In this document: positions 10,791 to 22,600 of the stretch, piece after piece
How the letters are laid out: every line of letters starts with the position of its first letter
Position numbering within the stretch: position 1 is the stretch's first letter
Assembly: GCA_014155875.1 (NCBI GenBank)
Contig: JACEFZ010017895.1
Location: 281,501-345,500 of the forward strand
Direction: 5' to 3'
Length of the DNA: 64,000 bases
From: Cepaea nemoralis
Lineage: Eukaryota > Mollusca > Gastropoda > Stylommatophora > Helicidae
Notes under the pieces: model-generated
The model's input: the letters and a program-made list of their open reading frames with translations, nothing else
Told to the model about the DNA's origin: nothing
The model's database searches: none
Translations under genes and position numbers: made by a program

Positions 10791-10937
10791 TAATTTGTCA
10801 TCCCTCTCTTTGATTACACCTAGCTCTCCGTGCTCAGTTTTCTACCGTTCTCACCGGATCATTCTTCGCGTTCTCTCCTCTCATTGAATAGAACCTGCAC
10901 CATCCGGAGACCCTCTGATTGCATGCTTAATGTCACA

Positions 10938-11932
10938 GGAGTTATTATATCAAGTACAGGAAGATGTCATTTCCTATACTTAGGTGCTCAAAGATGGAGA
11001 AGCGCAACACTGACTTTTAGAGGGCCAGAAAAGAAACGGACAATAAGAAGAAATAAAGAAAGAGCACTGTATATATTCTCCTCAGTTAACAAGAAAAGGG
11101 ATAGAGTTAGACAGAAGATTCCAGGAGTTCTTCGGGCGGGGGATATACTGTTGTATACCCCAGACAAAAGATTACACTATTGGACTGCAACAGAATCAAT
11201 GAGTTTACACAAGAAACTAAAACTAAACAAAACAAATTAAGAACAATAAAATTAGAGCTTTTATTGACAGAACTGCATGATTCAGTGACAAATAAACATC
11301 CTGACATGTCACACAACTGACATATACAGAAATGGGAACCTATGTTCCCACAGTAGGATATCACTCACTGCTGCCTAACATCGCTATGCACATGACCAGG
11401 TACCCATCTCCACAAACCAGCAAGGACATGGCAACAACGGAGCCTCAATGTAAACAACAACGGTAACAGCAGGTATGGACTCTCTATTGTAATCATCTCA
11501 GGACTTCATGGACAGTCGGTACATACAGAAATGGGAATCTGAATCCCACAGTTAGAGATAACTGCTGCCTAGCACTGACTACAGGGGCGGTCTCTGAATG
11601 ACAGTGAAACCTCAACCATGTTCAGTTGAGTCGAAAGGGCACCCTCAATACCCACACAAGACACCCGCATCACATAGGTCGACTGGGACCAGATACAGCA
11701 AAGAGCCATAACATAACGAATAACTAAACTACAACCCTAACTGCAGAGATATAATGGCATAAACAGGTATACGAATGGGGGTGTGAGTGGCCTAAAACGG
11801 CATTAACCAGAGCGGAGGCTCAAGTTTGCTCTACAAGCAACAACCATGGCCAAGGGTCACTACCTGCAATGCATGACAAAGTACAACATCTAATTAATAA
11901 TCATCAAAGAATCATTATTTGCATCAACACAT
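10938..11932 (+). repeat. Diverged partial copy of the 3.6-kb repeat E
   Basis: It aligns with 29168-30170 from TCAnAGGAG...ACAGGAAGATG to TTATTTGCATCAACACA, at roughly 90 percent identity by eye with small indels. It ends abruptly after the first kilobase of E. No coding frame is shared between the copies. Confidence 0.88.
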
Positions 11933-11934
11933 AT

Positions 11935-12500
11935 GCATTCCCATTATTACTACATATATGATTTTATATCTTAGCCATCGTATAAATTGACAAGCAGTAT
12001 TGTAAACACAGTAATCTATCGTCTACATTTATTTAACTAACATTATTATCGCATATTTCCCGACGCCCGTCTACAGCCAAAATAAACCTAAACGTATTTA
12101 ACCATTTACCCGGACTTTCGTGTAGATTTGAACTCGCTGCCTGTACCCCGCAAGGCCAACTTAACTACACAACAACAGAAACGCGACCCCGCTTCACCTC
12201 CGTCTAGTCGGACAAAAGACACGCATTCCATCCCGTGCCGTCGTTCCTGGCGAGTATTGTCCTCCGGTCTCATTGTTTGGATTGACCCAGAGTGATCGCT
12301 ACTCAGGTGCAAGCTCGTCTGCTAGACCTGATCTCTGTGTTTATTTATATCCTGGCCTTTCGTTCCATATTTACATGCTGTTGCACTCGCCTAGTTCTCA
12401 TTAATTTTGTACGTCTAATTGCTTAGGTTTACATATACATACATAGTTTATCGACACTCAGCTAATGTAATCGATTAATTAGACTCCCATCACTCTATTT
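11935..12500. other. Intronic, no recognisable feature
   Basis: No family-like frame. A 68-codon open frame on the minus strand at 12106-12312 has no recognisable content. Confidence 0.45.
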
Positions 12501-12504
12501 CAGC

Positions 12505-12755
12505 CAGTTAGATATAGGTCATTTGCAGGACGTCGCATTCAGTCCTGATCCTTGCCGGGTCGTGATTCCTTAGCGGGTTAACGTTCAGTAGTTTGCCAAT
12601 GCTTCCTTGTTTAGACTGCTATTATAGTTAGCTAGCTAGTTAGATGTGGGTCCTTTGCAGGACGTCGCAGTCAGCCCTGACATTTGTCGGTTGTTCGTGA
12701 TTTCTTAGTACGTTAACCTACGGTAGTTTGCTATAGCTCTCTAAACTAAGGTACC
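12505..12755 (-). mobile_element. Two SINE family A fragments in reverse orientation
   Basis: Two inverted copies of the family A core lie side by side: TTTGCAGGACGTCGCATTCA...CAGTAGTTTGCCAATGC (about 12519-12605) and TTTGCAGGACGTCGCAGTCA...GTAGTTTGCTATAGC (about 12652-12738). Both lack the tRNA-like head. They precede the 1067-bp tandem duplication. Confidence 0.75.
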
Positions 12756-12767
12756 TGATTATAGTCT

Positions 12768-14899
12768 AACAATTATACTAATGAGGTCTAAATCTTACGC
12801 AACTTACTTTCAGCTTCTGCCGTCCCGTTGTCTTTCTGGGTTCCATAATTGAAATATAATTGCTTTCTTCAACCTCTAGTTTGTCGTGAATCCCAACAGA
12901 CGTTTTCCAGTCATGTTTGACCTTAGTCTCCTGTGTGGTTCCAACCGCAGTGTCTCTGGCTGTTGGTTGTCCTATCTGACGTTTAGCCATCTACTGCAAC
13001 TAATGAGCGGTCTCCTTAGCTGGCGGTCCTCTTAACTCAAGTGGCTTTCTTGCACTTAGCGACCCTCGGACTCTGCGTGTCTTTCCCTTCTTTGGCTTAT
13101 CTGCCTTAGGGTAGGTTCCGTCCACAGACCCTTAGCCGTTCCCTCTTCCTATCAGTGATTCAGACGAGTTCTAGCATGGTCGCTTGTCCGTCTTCCTTCA
13201 CTTCCTTCTCCTCCAGATACTATACAGACTTGGGCACGGATTAGCCACAATTTCTGCAGTCCTGTTACTATTTTCCTTGGGCTGCCCCAAAAAGGGCCCA
13301 GACCCCGCCGCTCCCGGAGTCCACTCTCAACTGTCCAACTCTCTCCTGTTCAACTCTTCCACTAGCTCCACTCTTCCGAATATATATTTTCTACCATTGC
13401 TGGCGCTGCCTCGCGTCCCAAGTCACGCAGAATTGTCTTTCATCCGTTCCGTGAAGGACTACCAATCAGCTTACAGCACGCAGCCTGGCCAATTTGCATG
13501 TTTAATCTGCATCTCTAACTTACATGACCCCTGCTACGTCCCCACCTGGGTTCAGAGTCCGCTGTGAGTGCATGTGTGTTCCCACAGCAGTAAATTTGCC
13601 AGCTTTGCTATCTGCTATTGTTCCTAGACAGTCTCTGTTTATTTCCGATCTTGTATGCACCTATAAACTATGTGGCATGTGTTATTTTCTGACAGCTCCA
13701 GATTAATCCTGAACTGTTTGTAACTATAAATTCTACTGCCTCCAAGGTTCATCTTTGTCCACCTGACAGCTCACACCCAAAGTATATGTTACTTCTGGCC
13801 TTCCTCTCCCTGAGAAGCCACTAGTTAACAACTGAACAATTATACTAATTAGGTCTAAATCTTACGCATCTTACTTCCAGCTTCTGCCGTCCCGTTGTCC
13901 TTCTGGGTTCCATAGTTGAAATATAATTGCTTTCTTCAATCTCTAGTTTGTCGTGGATCCCACCAGACGTTTTCCAGTCATGTTTGACCTTAGTCTCCTG
14001 TGTGGTTCCAACCGCAGTGTCTCTGGCTGTTGGTTGTCCTATCTGACGTTTAGCCATCTACTGCAACTAATGAGCGGTCTCCTTAGCTGGCGGTCCTCTT
14101 AACTCAAGTGGCTTTCTTGCACTTAGCGACCCTCGAACTCTGCGTGTCTTTCCCTTCTTTGGCTTATCTGCCTTGGGTAGGTTCCGTCCACAGACCCTTA
14201 GTCGTTCTCTCTCCTATCAGTGATTCAGACGAGTTCTAGCATGGGCGCTTGTCCGTCTTCCTTCACTTCCTTCTCCTCTAGATACTATACAGACTTGGGC
14301 ACGGATTAGCCACAATTTCTGCAGTCCTGTTACTATTTTCCTTGGGCTGCCCCAAAAAGGGCCCAGACCCCCGCCGCTCCCGGAGTCCACTCTCAACTGT
14401 CCAACTCTCTCCTGTTCAACTCTTCCACTAGCTCGATTCTTCCGAATATATACTTTCTACCATTGCTGGCGCTGCCTCGCGTCCCAAGTCACGCAGAATT
14501 GTCTTTCATCCATCCCGCGAAGGATTACCAATCAGCTTACAGCACGCAGCCTGGCCAATTTGCATGTTTAATCTGCATCTCTAACTTACATGACCCCTGC
14601 TACGTCCCCACCTGGGTTCAGAGTCCGCTGTGAGTGCATGTGTGTTCCCACAGCCGTAAATATTCCAGCTTTGGTATCTGCTATTGTTCCTAGACAGCCT
14701 CCGTTTATTTCCGATCTCGTATGCACCTATAAACTATGTGGCGTGTGTTATTTTCTGACAGCTCCAGATTAATCATGAACTGTTTGTAACTATAAATTCT
14801 ACTGCCTCCGCGGTTCATCTTTGTCCACCTGACAGCTCAAACCCAAAGTATATGTTACTTCTGGCCTTCCTCCCCCTGAGAAGCAACTAGTTAACAACG
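12768..14899. repeat. Tandem duplication, unit 1067 bp, two copies
   Basis: Unit 1 is 12768-13834 and unit 2 is 13835-14899. They agree base for base over long stretches, differing at a few percent of sites. Each contains a 70-codon minus-strand frame starting MAKRQIGQ and a longer plus-strand frame near 13184, but differences between the copies do not favour synonymous sites. An LTR or satellite seed is possible. No TG...CA ends or primer site seen. Confidence 0.92.
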
Positions 14900-15484
14900 A
14901 AAGTTGAGATAGAGTTTATTAGGCCGAAACAAGTCGGGTTCAGTGCTTGAATTTTCAAGCTGTTTTAAAAATATCCTAGTGATGAACTTAGGTACTTCCA
15001 AATTCCACGACCGGTATTGGTGGCACTACTATCCTGTGTCTTATTATCACTATTTAGTATCGCATCAGGCGATCACATTGATATGGCGCCTTTCTGTCAG
15101 AGTTCACTTTTTTAATAGTTTGAGCCTCTATTGATTTCCACAGATATAGATTAATCATTTTTAACTATGTGAAAATGTTATGTTAAAAATGAGAATGGAT
15201 AGTGGAAACTGGAGTATGTAAAAGGTATGGTGTTTTAGTAAACATGCTCACTTTGTGAATTTAAACACAGAAGATGCAAACAATATGCAGCACGATTTAT
15301 TGTCTGTCAGATTTCGCTGCATCTCATTCAGGTGTATGCTGCAGAGTTACGTATCTTATGAAGTGAATAACTGAATTATACTTTGAGTTAAATACTTAAC
15401 ATACTTTGCATTTCAACATAAGTAATTCATTCTATCGTTTTACATCTGATGTGGGAAGCGACGTTTCAGAAATTCAAAACGAGT
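14900..15484. other. Intronic, no recognisable feature
   Basis: Nothing recognised on either strand. Confidence 0.5.
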
Positions 15485-15612
15485 AAATACGTTGACACCT
15501 GAATACTCAAAAGCAATGGCAAACTACTGAACGTAAACTTACCTTGAAAATCACAAACAGCCCACAAATGTTGGGATTGATTGCAACATTCTGTAAAGCA
15601 TACGCAACTAAC
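15485..15612 (+). mobile_element. SINE family A, body fragment
   Basis: Contains AAAGCAATGGCAAACTACTG and the end TTCTGTAAAGCATACGCAAC. Head missing. Confidence 0.72.
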
Positions 15613-16320
15613 TGATCAATACTCATTAGAGCTACAGAGTGACACGGATTTCACAGTTAGGCTAGCTTGATGAGAGGCAAGGCTTGTATTAAAATGTATG
15701 AACAATAGAAGAAGATATAGGTGACACAAATAATAAACACATATTTGCTTGATACTGACATAGAGATCAGTAGACAACAAAACAAAAGAAATACACATAG
15801 AAATCTTTGTAGGGTTATTGTAGAGAATTTCAAAGGATATGTACAATGACCAACGTTGCACCACAAGGACTATCAGCATATGTAGTCTTCAGTGTAACAA
15901 ACCGAGAGTAAATGTCTGTCTCAAGAGAGTAGACTTTGAAACAGTACAAGAGTAACTCCAAACAAGGATACAGATTCAGACAAGTATTCTTAATTTTGTC
16001 GTGTAGTGTGTTTTATATAGTTATGTGTCGGTTTGTGTTTGTTCTGTTATGACGAAGGCTTTGGCCGCAATGACCAATTTGTTTCTTGTAATCGTGTTTT
16101 AGTAAAGCTCATTATCTACTTCTCGTTTATTTTTTTTTATTTTTGTGATTCATACATATTCATGACCTTTGAAACAGTACACACGTTGGGATGAAGAACG
16201 CAACTACAAAACAAGAATTAATGCATGGGAAATATGTTACCTTATTGAGCATTTATAATCTGTAAGAGAAAGGTTTCAAAATATAATTAAAGCATAACAT
16301 GATTAATTATACAAGTCACG
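15613..16320. other. Intronic, no recognisable feature
   Basis: AT-rich; open frames here are short and unlike any family I recognise. Confidence 0.5.
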
Positions 16321-16326
16321 TCTTAC

Positions 16327-16437
16327 CTTCACAAGAGTGATGTCAGGTTTGGTGTAATCTGGGAACCGGCTTTGTATGCCTACACCTTTGAGCCCAACAT
16401 TGGCATTTTTGAAAGCATTGATCTGATCAACGTATGC
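16327..16437 (-). CDS. GH10-like gene, exon 9 in window (QSH changed to QSR)
   Basis: The 111-nt exon lies between acceptor TGCTGTAG and donor GTAAGA, in phase 0 at both ends (37 codons). It reads AYVDQINAFKNANVGLKGVG, then IQSRFPDYTKPDITLVK. GH10 members have G-[IL]-G-x-Q-S-H on beta-6, where His supports the nucleophile; the codon here gives Arg. The surrounding Y-V-x-Q-I helix and G-V-G-I-Q-S strand are otherwise standard. Its neighbours are a 600-bp intron upstream and a 6.4-kb intron downstream. Confidence 0.95.
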
Positions 16438-16696
16438 CTACAGCAGAACAATTAAAACATACTGAAATAATAGAAACAATAGGAACATAGTAACAAATTT
16501 TCACAATAAAAACTGCAGTAGTAACACTGTTAATAGTAATAGGAACATACTTAAAAGTATTCACAATGGAAACTGTAGCTGTCTCACAAAGTACGAGTAA
16601 ACAGTAAACAAATGTAGAAACATGGCTGTAATTTGGCTGTTTAGAACAAATATAACTATAAACGTATGCAATACGGTGAAAAGAAAAGGGAAACAC

Positions 16697-16755
16697 ACAC
16701 GCACACACACACGCACACACACGCACACAAACACACACACACACACACACACACA
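16697..16755. repeat. (CA)n microsatellite with CG interruptions
   Basis: ACACACGCACAC-type repeat in the 600-bp intron between exons 8 and 9 of the GH10-like gene. Confidence 0.95.
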
Positions 16756-17061
16756 AGAAGACCTTAGAGTAACGTGGCATTATAAAACTCACCGGAGTTA
16801 ATGACCCGGACAGGCCCGTCCCCTGAGAGTGGCAGAAGGCAAAGGGGCGGAATATAAATATTAGACGAACGTTTAATCAAAATCAAGAACTTCAGCAGAT
16901 ACTTCAGCACTGAACTCATATACAAACACAGATTACGCAAATGCTTCATCAAAAACAGGACCTTGACTACAGATACCTCATTCCCCAACGTCTGCACAAA
17001 CACACAGTAGATGATAGTTTCGTTGAAATAAAAAAGGAAAAATGAAGAAAACATGAAATAC

Positions 17062-17233
17062 CAAATTATATGATCCCCCAGCAACAACATCAAAATCATT
17101 CAGGATCAGGGCGGGAGAAGGATCAGCAGTGCGTACTGCGTTGAATATTTGTCGTGTGTAGGTTGGGTCTCCGGTTATATCCTCGTAAAAACTGCCATGT
17201 AGAAGTTGGTTGTTGACTACCCACTGTGAAATT
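17062..17233 (-). CDS. GH10-like gene, exon 8 in window (acid/base Glu replaced by Gln)
   Basis: The 172-nt exon has acceptor TTCACCAG and donor GTATTT. After one base it encodes 57 residues: ISQWVVNNQLLHGSFYEDI, then TGDPTYTRQIFNAVRTADP, then LILNDFDVVAGGSYNL. Animal GH10 enzymes read W-D-x-N-N-E-M-L-H-G, with the Glu as catalytic acid/base. Here the codon is CAA (Gln) and the Asp of WD is Val. The neighbouring Asn that orients the substrate is kept. YxxDFD/NDYD and the metal/structural residues look normal. A tighter acceptor (TTTCACAG before TGG) exists, but the longer exon keeps phase with exon 7. Confidence 0.95.
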
Positions 17234-17384
17234 CTGGTGAATAAAGCAGAATACACTCAGCGCTCATGATGATAGTTTGTGCATTCAAACAATTCATGTG
17301 TAGCATAAGAAAATTAATAAATATATAAATAAGTAATGATATGTCAATTTAAATATATGTAAATAGTAAGTTTGGAATCCCAAA

Positions 17385-17575
17385 GTGAAGGTGATTTCGT
17401 AAAACTGACTTGGGTATTCAGAACGACCAAGGCTAAAATGGGTACTAGTAAGTTTCCTGGGAAGTAAAGGAGGTCGATGATATTAACCACATGACCCATC
17501 GAGTGTAGATTGGTTGGGAATAACGACATATACATAATACAACCAGGCATGTAAAGGGCACGTCACTTTTTGTTG
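17385..17575 (+). mobile_element. SINE family B, body fragment
   Basis: Contains AAAATGGGTACTAGTAAGTT, ACCACATGACCCATCGAGTG and TAGATTGGTTGGGAATAACG, matching the body of the 9.4-kb copy. The tRNA-like head is missing. Confidence 0.75.
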
Positions 17576-18180
17576 CGTTTAATAGTACACACATATCACA
17601 CTTTACAACTGGAGATCTTCACAATGGACCGCCGCTCATATAAATAAGTAAAGAATGCTTGAACACAAGTTGAGGTGTATTGATGTATATATAAATAAGT
17701 ACAGGATTCTTGTAGGGCGTTCTATAAGTACTTGCCTTGCCGTGCTCATTACGTTCTACAACGCTTTGCAGGTAAACGCCGCCTTACCCGTTGAATCAAC
17801 AATGATTTCTTCCTCGCAGTCTGCCAATTCCTGTCTTCACATACTGGGTGGGCATACAATAGCTTCACCGATTGGTTTGACACCAAATCGGCTACCCACG
17901 CCTGGTTTAGCCAGCTTATCACAGCTGTTGCTCGGGGGAAGGGGGGGGGGGGCTAGCTGTAGCATGCTGACAGCTACTAGGAGCCACCGGCGTGAGCTGG
18001 ATGTCAGGCTTGGACCAGTAGGGGATGTGCCCTGAATAGAGCGTGAACGTCATCCATGATTGTTAACATGCGTGCAATGTGGTTTACATTACAACATATA
18101 CGCTGAGGTCAAGGACACTACAGAGCTGGGAATGTCATGAGTACGGCCGGACGCGGGTTAGGACTCCTGGACTAGTCGCT
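17576..18180. other. Intronic, no recognisable feature
   Basis: Includes a G-run near 17938-17951. The 126-codon plus-strand frame at 17655-18035 has no family resemblance. Confidence 0.45.
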
Positions 18181-18181
18181 T

Positions 18182-18955
18182 GCCAACAGTGAGTGAAAGA
18201 TGAACCACTCATCCTCTCAGGCCTACAACAGTGAGTGAAATACTGTCCACTCATCCTCTCAGGCCTACAACAGTGAGTGAAAGACTGGCCACTCATCCTC
18301 TCAGGCCTACAACAGTGAGTGAAAGACTGGCCACTCATCCTCTCAGGCCTACAACAGTGAGTGAAAGACTGGCCACTCATCCTCTCAGGCCTACAACAGT
18401 GAGTGAAAGACTGGCCACTCATCCTCTCAGGCCTACAACAGCGAGCTAAAGATTGGCCACTCATCCTCTCAGGCCTACAACAGTGAGTGAAAGATTGACC
18501 ACTCATCCTCTCAGGCCTACAACAGTGAGTGAAAGATTGGCCACTTATTCCTCTCAGGCCTACAACAGTGAGTGAAAGATTGGCCACTTATTCCTCTCAG
18601 GCCTACATCAGTGAGTGAAAGATTGGCCACTTATTCCTCTCAGGCCTACAACAGTGAGTGAAAGTTTGGTCACTCATTCCTCTCATGTCTACAACAGTGA
18701 GTGAAAGATTGGCCACTCATTCTTCTCAGGACTACAACAGTGAGTGAAAGATTGGCCACTCATTCCTCTCATGTCTACAACAGTGAGTGAAAGATTGGCC
18801 ACTCATTCTTCTCAGGACTACAACAGTGAGTGAAAGATTGGCCACTCCTTCCTCTCATGTCTACAACAGTGAGTGAAAGATTGGCCACTCATTCCTCTCA
18901 GGCCTACAACAGTGAGTGAAAGATTGGCCACTTATTCCTCTCAGGCCTACAACAT
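18182..18955. repeat. 42/43-bp minisatellite, about 18 units
   Basis: Unit CCTACAACAGTGAGTGAAAG followed by ACTGGCCACTCATCCTCTCAGG (42 bp). Later units have CATTCCTCTC, giving 43 bp. Because 42 is divisible by three, the first part is open on both strands, with 14-residue repeats on the minus strand. The shift to 43 bp closes the frame, so it is not coding. Confidence 0.97.
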
Positions 18956-19059
18956 GTGATGGTTTTCTTACATCACAGACCAATAACAGGAAACTGCTTC
19001 CGGACAATTTGGAATGTATTGTTTAAACGACACTGAGTATCTCTCACACATCAATGCAT

Positions 19060-19217
19060 ATAGAATCATCATCCTCATCGTCTGCACAAATATTATCATG
19101 ATCACCATCATCATGATCACCACCATCATTATCACCATCATAATTATCACCGTTAATATTATCACCATTATCACCATTATAATTATCACCATCATCATCA
19201 TCATCATCATCATCAAG
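19060..19217. repeat. (ATC/ATT)n imperfect microsatellite
   Basis: ATCATCACC/ATTATC triplets, ending in a pure (ATC)n. A short inverted SINE A scrap (TCCTTTGCAGGACGACGC) follows at 19225-19245. Confidence 0.92.
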
Positions 19218-19249
19218 TGGTAAGTCCTTTGCAGGACGACGCCCTCATC

Positions 19250-19693
19250 ACAGCCCACAGACAATACCCTCCGCTCTTCTCCAGTTCTCCTGCCGGTGTA
19301 TCTCTATGCCAAGAGTGTCTTTAGTATCCTGTAGCCACCATCATGTTGATCGGCTTCTGCCTCGCCTTCCATGAAGCAAGGCTTGCATGGCTGTTCTGTC
19401 TTAACTGCTCTCTGTGACATTTGATGGGGCCAACATATTTCATTTCCCGAGATATCTTACTGTTCTTAAACCAGTTTTCTGCTACGTTCAGAAGTAGTAG
19501 AATGTCAGTATTTGTCAAGATCCTCGCTACATTATTAATGTTCTGCGCCACTTTAGTTCAAGAAACCTCGGTTGTGTTTGTTAATAATTGCGAAATGGTC
19601 AGTGATCCAGACCTGTATTTTGCAATAGAACAGATGCATGTCCTCCGCATGCTTACGTTTGTTTGTTTACTGGTACTATGTTATGGATTTGTC
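19250..19693. other. Intronic, no recognisable feature
   Basis: A 93-codon plus-strand frame at 19421-19702 shows no family resemblance. Confidence 0.45.
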
Positions 19694-19696
19694 ATG

Positions 19697-22600
19697 CGGT
19701 AGTCAGGTCTTAGATATGACTGAGCTACCGTATGACAGTAGACGATACTGCATGCTTTCTGTCAGCGCCGAATGTTGGGGGCCGCTTGCCAAACCCGACA
19801 CCCCACATTGTGCCAACGGCTTCGGGCGTAAGAGCGCAACTGGAAGGGTACAAGCCTTATCCTGGTGCGAAGAAATGCAACCTAAAGACAAATTGTCATG
19901 GCAGGGCAGACCAGGCCCTACGCCTTGGTTGGCAGCTGGTCTGGGATCGAAGCTCCGACAGGCGGACAGTTAGAGTATTACTTTGCTTATCCGGCAGCTT
20001 CTGCAGTTTGTTTTGCTCCAGATGTAGAGGTGTTACCTTTCCTCTGGAGTGAACTAGGCAGGCCGAGAGAGGGATCATGCTGCATGGACAACACATGATC
20101 TCCATATTTTAGCCCAGGCTTTGTGCTATGGAGTGGTATAACTGGTCTTAACCAGTCTCGGAATCAAAGCGAAAGGTAGCATTTACGGGTTATAAGTCCT
20201 TGTCAATTGGCGTAGACATGGGGCGCTACGGGTTGCCTCTGACGGTGGGAGACACCTACAGGTGTCACTGATCCGCTACCGCCCGCCTTAAGCTGGGCAG
20301 ACCCCGGCCAATTGGGTGCTGATCCGCCACAGCCTGCCTGCTTCAATGGGTGCTTGGGGCTAGGGCGAAATCTGAATCGCAGGCATTTAAACCAATGCAC
20401 CAGGCACTCATAAAAATAAACATTGAAACCTCAAGCTACGGCTTGCAACCTGGAACATAAGAACCATGTGTCCAGGATTTTCCACTGACTTGACCAATAT
20501 TGACGATGTGAGAAAAACGGCTGTGATTGATGCCGAACTCAATCGTCTTAACATTGATATTGCTGGCCTGCAGGAGACACGCCTGGCTGATGAAGGGTGG
20601 TCACTCAGGGAAAACAATTACACCTTTTTTTTGGAAGGGTAGAGGGCAGGCAGAGAAAAGGAAACATGGTGTGGGCTTTGCAGTGAAGAATTCGCTACTG
20701 GGAATGATTGAAATTCCAGCTGGAGGTAATGAAAGACTATTATCCCTGCGCTTGGCAACCTCTTGTGGTTTTGCCACCATTATCACTGCAGATGCACCGA
20801 CACTTGCTTCCTCTGATTATGTGAAGGATTCGTTCTATGAGGAGCTAGTCTCTGTGTTCAAAGCTGTTGCAAAATCCGACTTTATTTATATGCTCGGTGA
20901 TTTCAATGCTCGTGTGGGCAAAGGACTCGAGTTCATGGCCAGTGTGCCTTGGAAAATACTACATCGGTTGCATTAATGAAAATGGGCAGAGGCTGTTGGA
21001 GCATTGCTCCAGAAATAACATATTTATTATAAACACCTTCTTTAATACAAAAGATCTCCATAAGGTCACATGGAAACATCCAAGATCCGGCCATTTGCAT
21101 CAGGAATTCATCATCACGCGGAGACAACATCTAACCAAACATCATTAGCTCGAAGTTACCACAGCGCTGACTGTGATACGGATCATTCTTTGGTTGTTGC
21201 AAGAGTTAGACTGAGATCAAAGAGAATCTACACAGCTAAACACACAACTAGCCCATGGATTAATGTTATTAACACCCATGATCCTGATGAATGCTTTGAG
21301 TTCCAACAGCAACTTGAAGATGCTTTCACTGATACATCAGAAATTTGTTCGGCAAGTGTAAAGTAGGATAAAATTAAGGAAACTATAAAACAACGATAGA
21401 GGTTTACGGCACTGTGGATAAAAAGAGGCAGGACTGGTTTGCGGAAAACAGCCAGACACTGTAGCCCTTGACTGATAAAAAGAAGATAGCTCTCTTAAGA
21501 AACAAGGAAAAAGCAACGCGTAACACTCTCATTGAGCTGATGCAAGCTAGGAAGGATGTACAAAAGGCTGCCAGGATCAAGTTATGTGAGTATATAAAAA
21601 TGAAAGTTTTAAGGGAAACATCAGAAGCATGTATGAAGGGATAAAGAAAGCCTGTGGTTCAATGATCAAAAGAAGTGCATACAATACTGAAAACCTTAAC
21701 TGGAGAAATCATCACTGATTCGAAACACCAGATGGATAGATGGGTAGAGCACTATATGGACCTTTACTCAAGTGAGACCAAATTAGCGGACGATGCCCTC
21801 AACGCCATAGAGGCCCTGCCAACTCTGGACCACCTGGACACACTTCCCACCATAACAGAAGTTAAGTGTGCTATAAATGAACTTGCATCTGGCAAGGCTC
21901 CAGGTAAGGATTCCAATAGAGGTTATCAGGAGTGGGCAAGACACACTCACTATACAGATCCACCAGCTAATAGAGCTATGCTGTCGAGAAGGACAAGTCC
22001 CACAGGATTTCACAGATTCAAGCATCATAACACTGTACAAGAACAAGATCGATCGGAGCGACTGTAACAACTATAGGGGTATCTCACTTCTGTGTATTGT
22101 TGGAAAAGTATTTGCCAGAATTGTTCTGCGCAGACTTCAATTCCTGGGAGATCAAGTCTACTCCGAATCACAATGTGGCTTTCGACAGAACCGGTCTACC
22201 ATTGATATGATATTCTCATTGCGACAAATGCAAGAAAAATGCCGTGAACAGAATCAACCACTGTTTATTGCCTTCTGCCTTCATCGACCTCACAAAAGCA
22301 TTTGATTTGGTCAGTCGTGAGGGTCTGTTAAAGGGGATTGGCTGCCCACCAACTCTTCTGTCCATTGGGGAATCGTTCCACACGGGCATGAAGGGTATAA
22401 TCAAGTTTGATGGTGCAACTTCTGAAGAGTTTGAAATCAAGAGTGGATTTAAGCAAGGTTGTGTACTAGCTCCCACCCTCTTTGGGATATACTTTTCACT
22501 TCTAATGAAATATGCCTTTCGTGATCAGGATGGTAGTATATACATTCACTCACGCTCAGACGGCGGCCCTTACAATGCTCAGAGATTGAAGGCCAAGATC

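Noticed and set aside
12778..12990. 70-codon minus frame MAKRQIG..., conserved in both tandem units
   Set aside because: Of eight base differences between the units seven change the residue, so there is no sign of protein conservation.
13184..13567. 127-codon plus frame with a signal-peptide-like start
   Set aside because: In the second tandem unit a one-base change in C-run length and substitutions break it; no family resemblance.
12768..14899. LTR retrotransposon with two 1067-bp LTRs
   Set aside because: The two units abut directly with no internal region, and no TG...CA ends, primer site or polypurine tract were seen.
17062..17223. Shorter version of the GH10-like exon starting at TGG
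   Set aside because: Acceptor TTTCACAG is possible but would break phase with exon 24405-24542; the version starting after TTCACCAG keeps it.
17655..18035. 126-codon plus frame as a host gene
   Set aside because: No family resemblance, no splice-phase partner, and antisense to the host intron.
18135..18587. 150-codon frame with 14-residue repeats
   Set aside because: Minisatellite with a 42-bp unit; open on both strands, with no start context or splice evidence.
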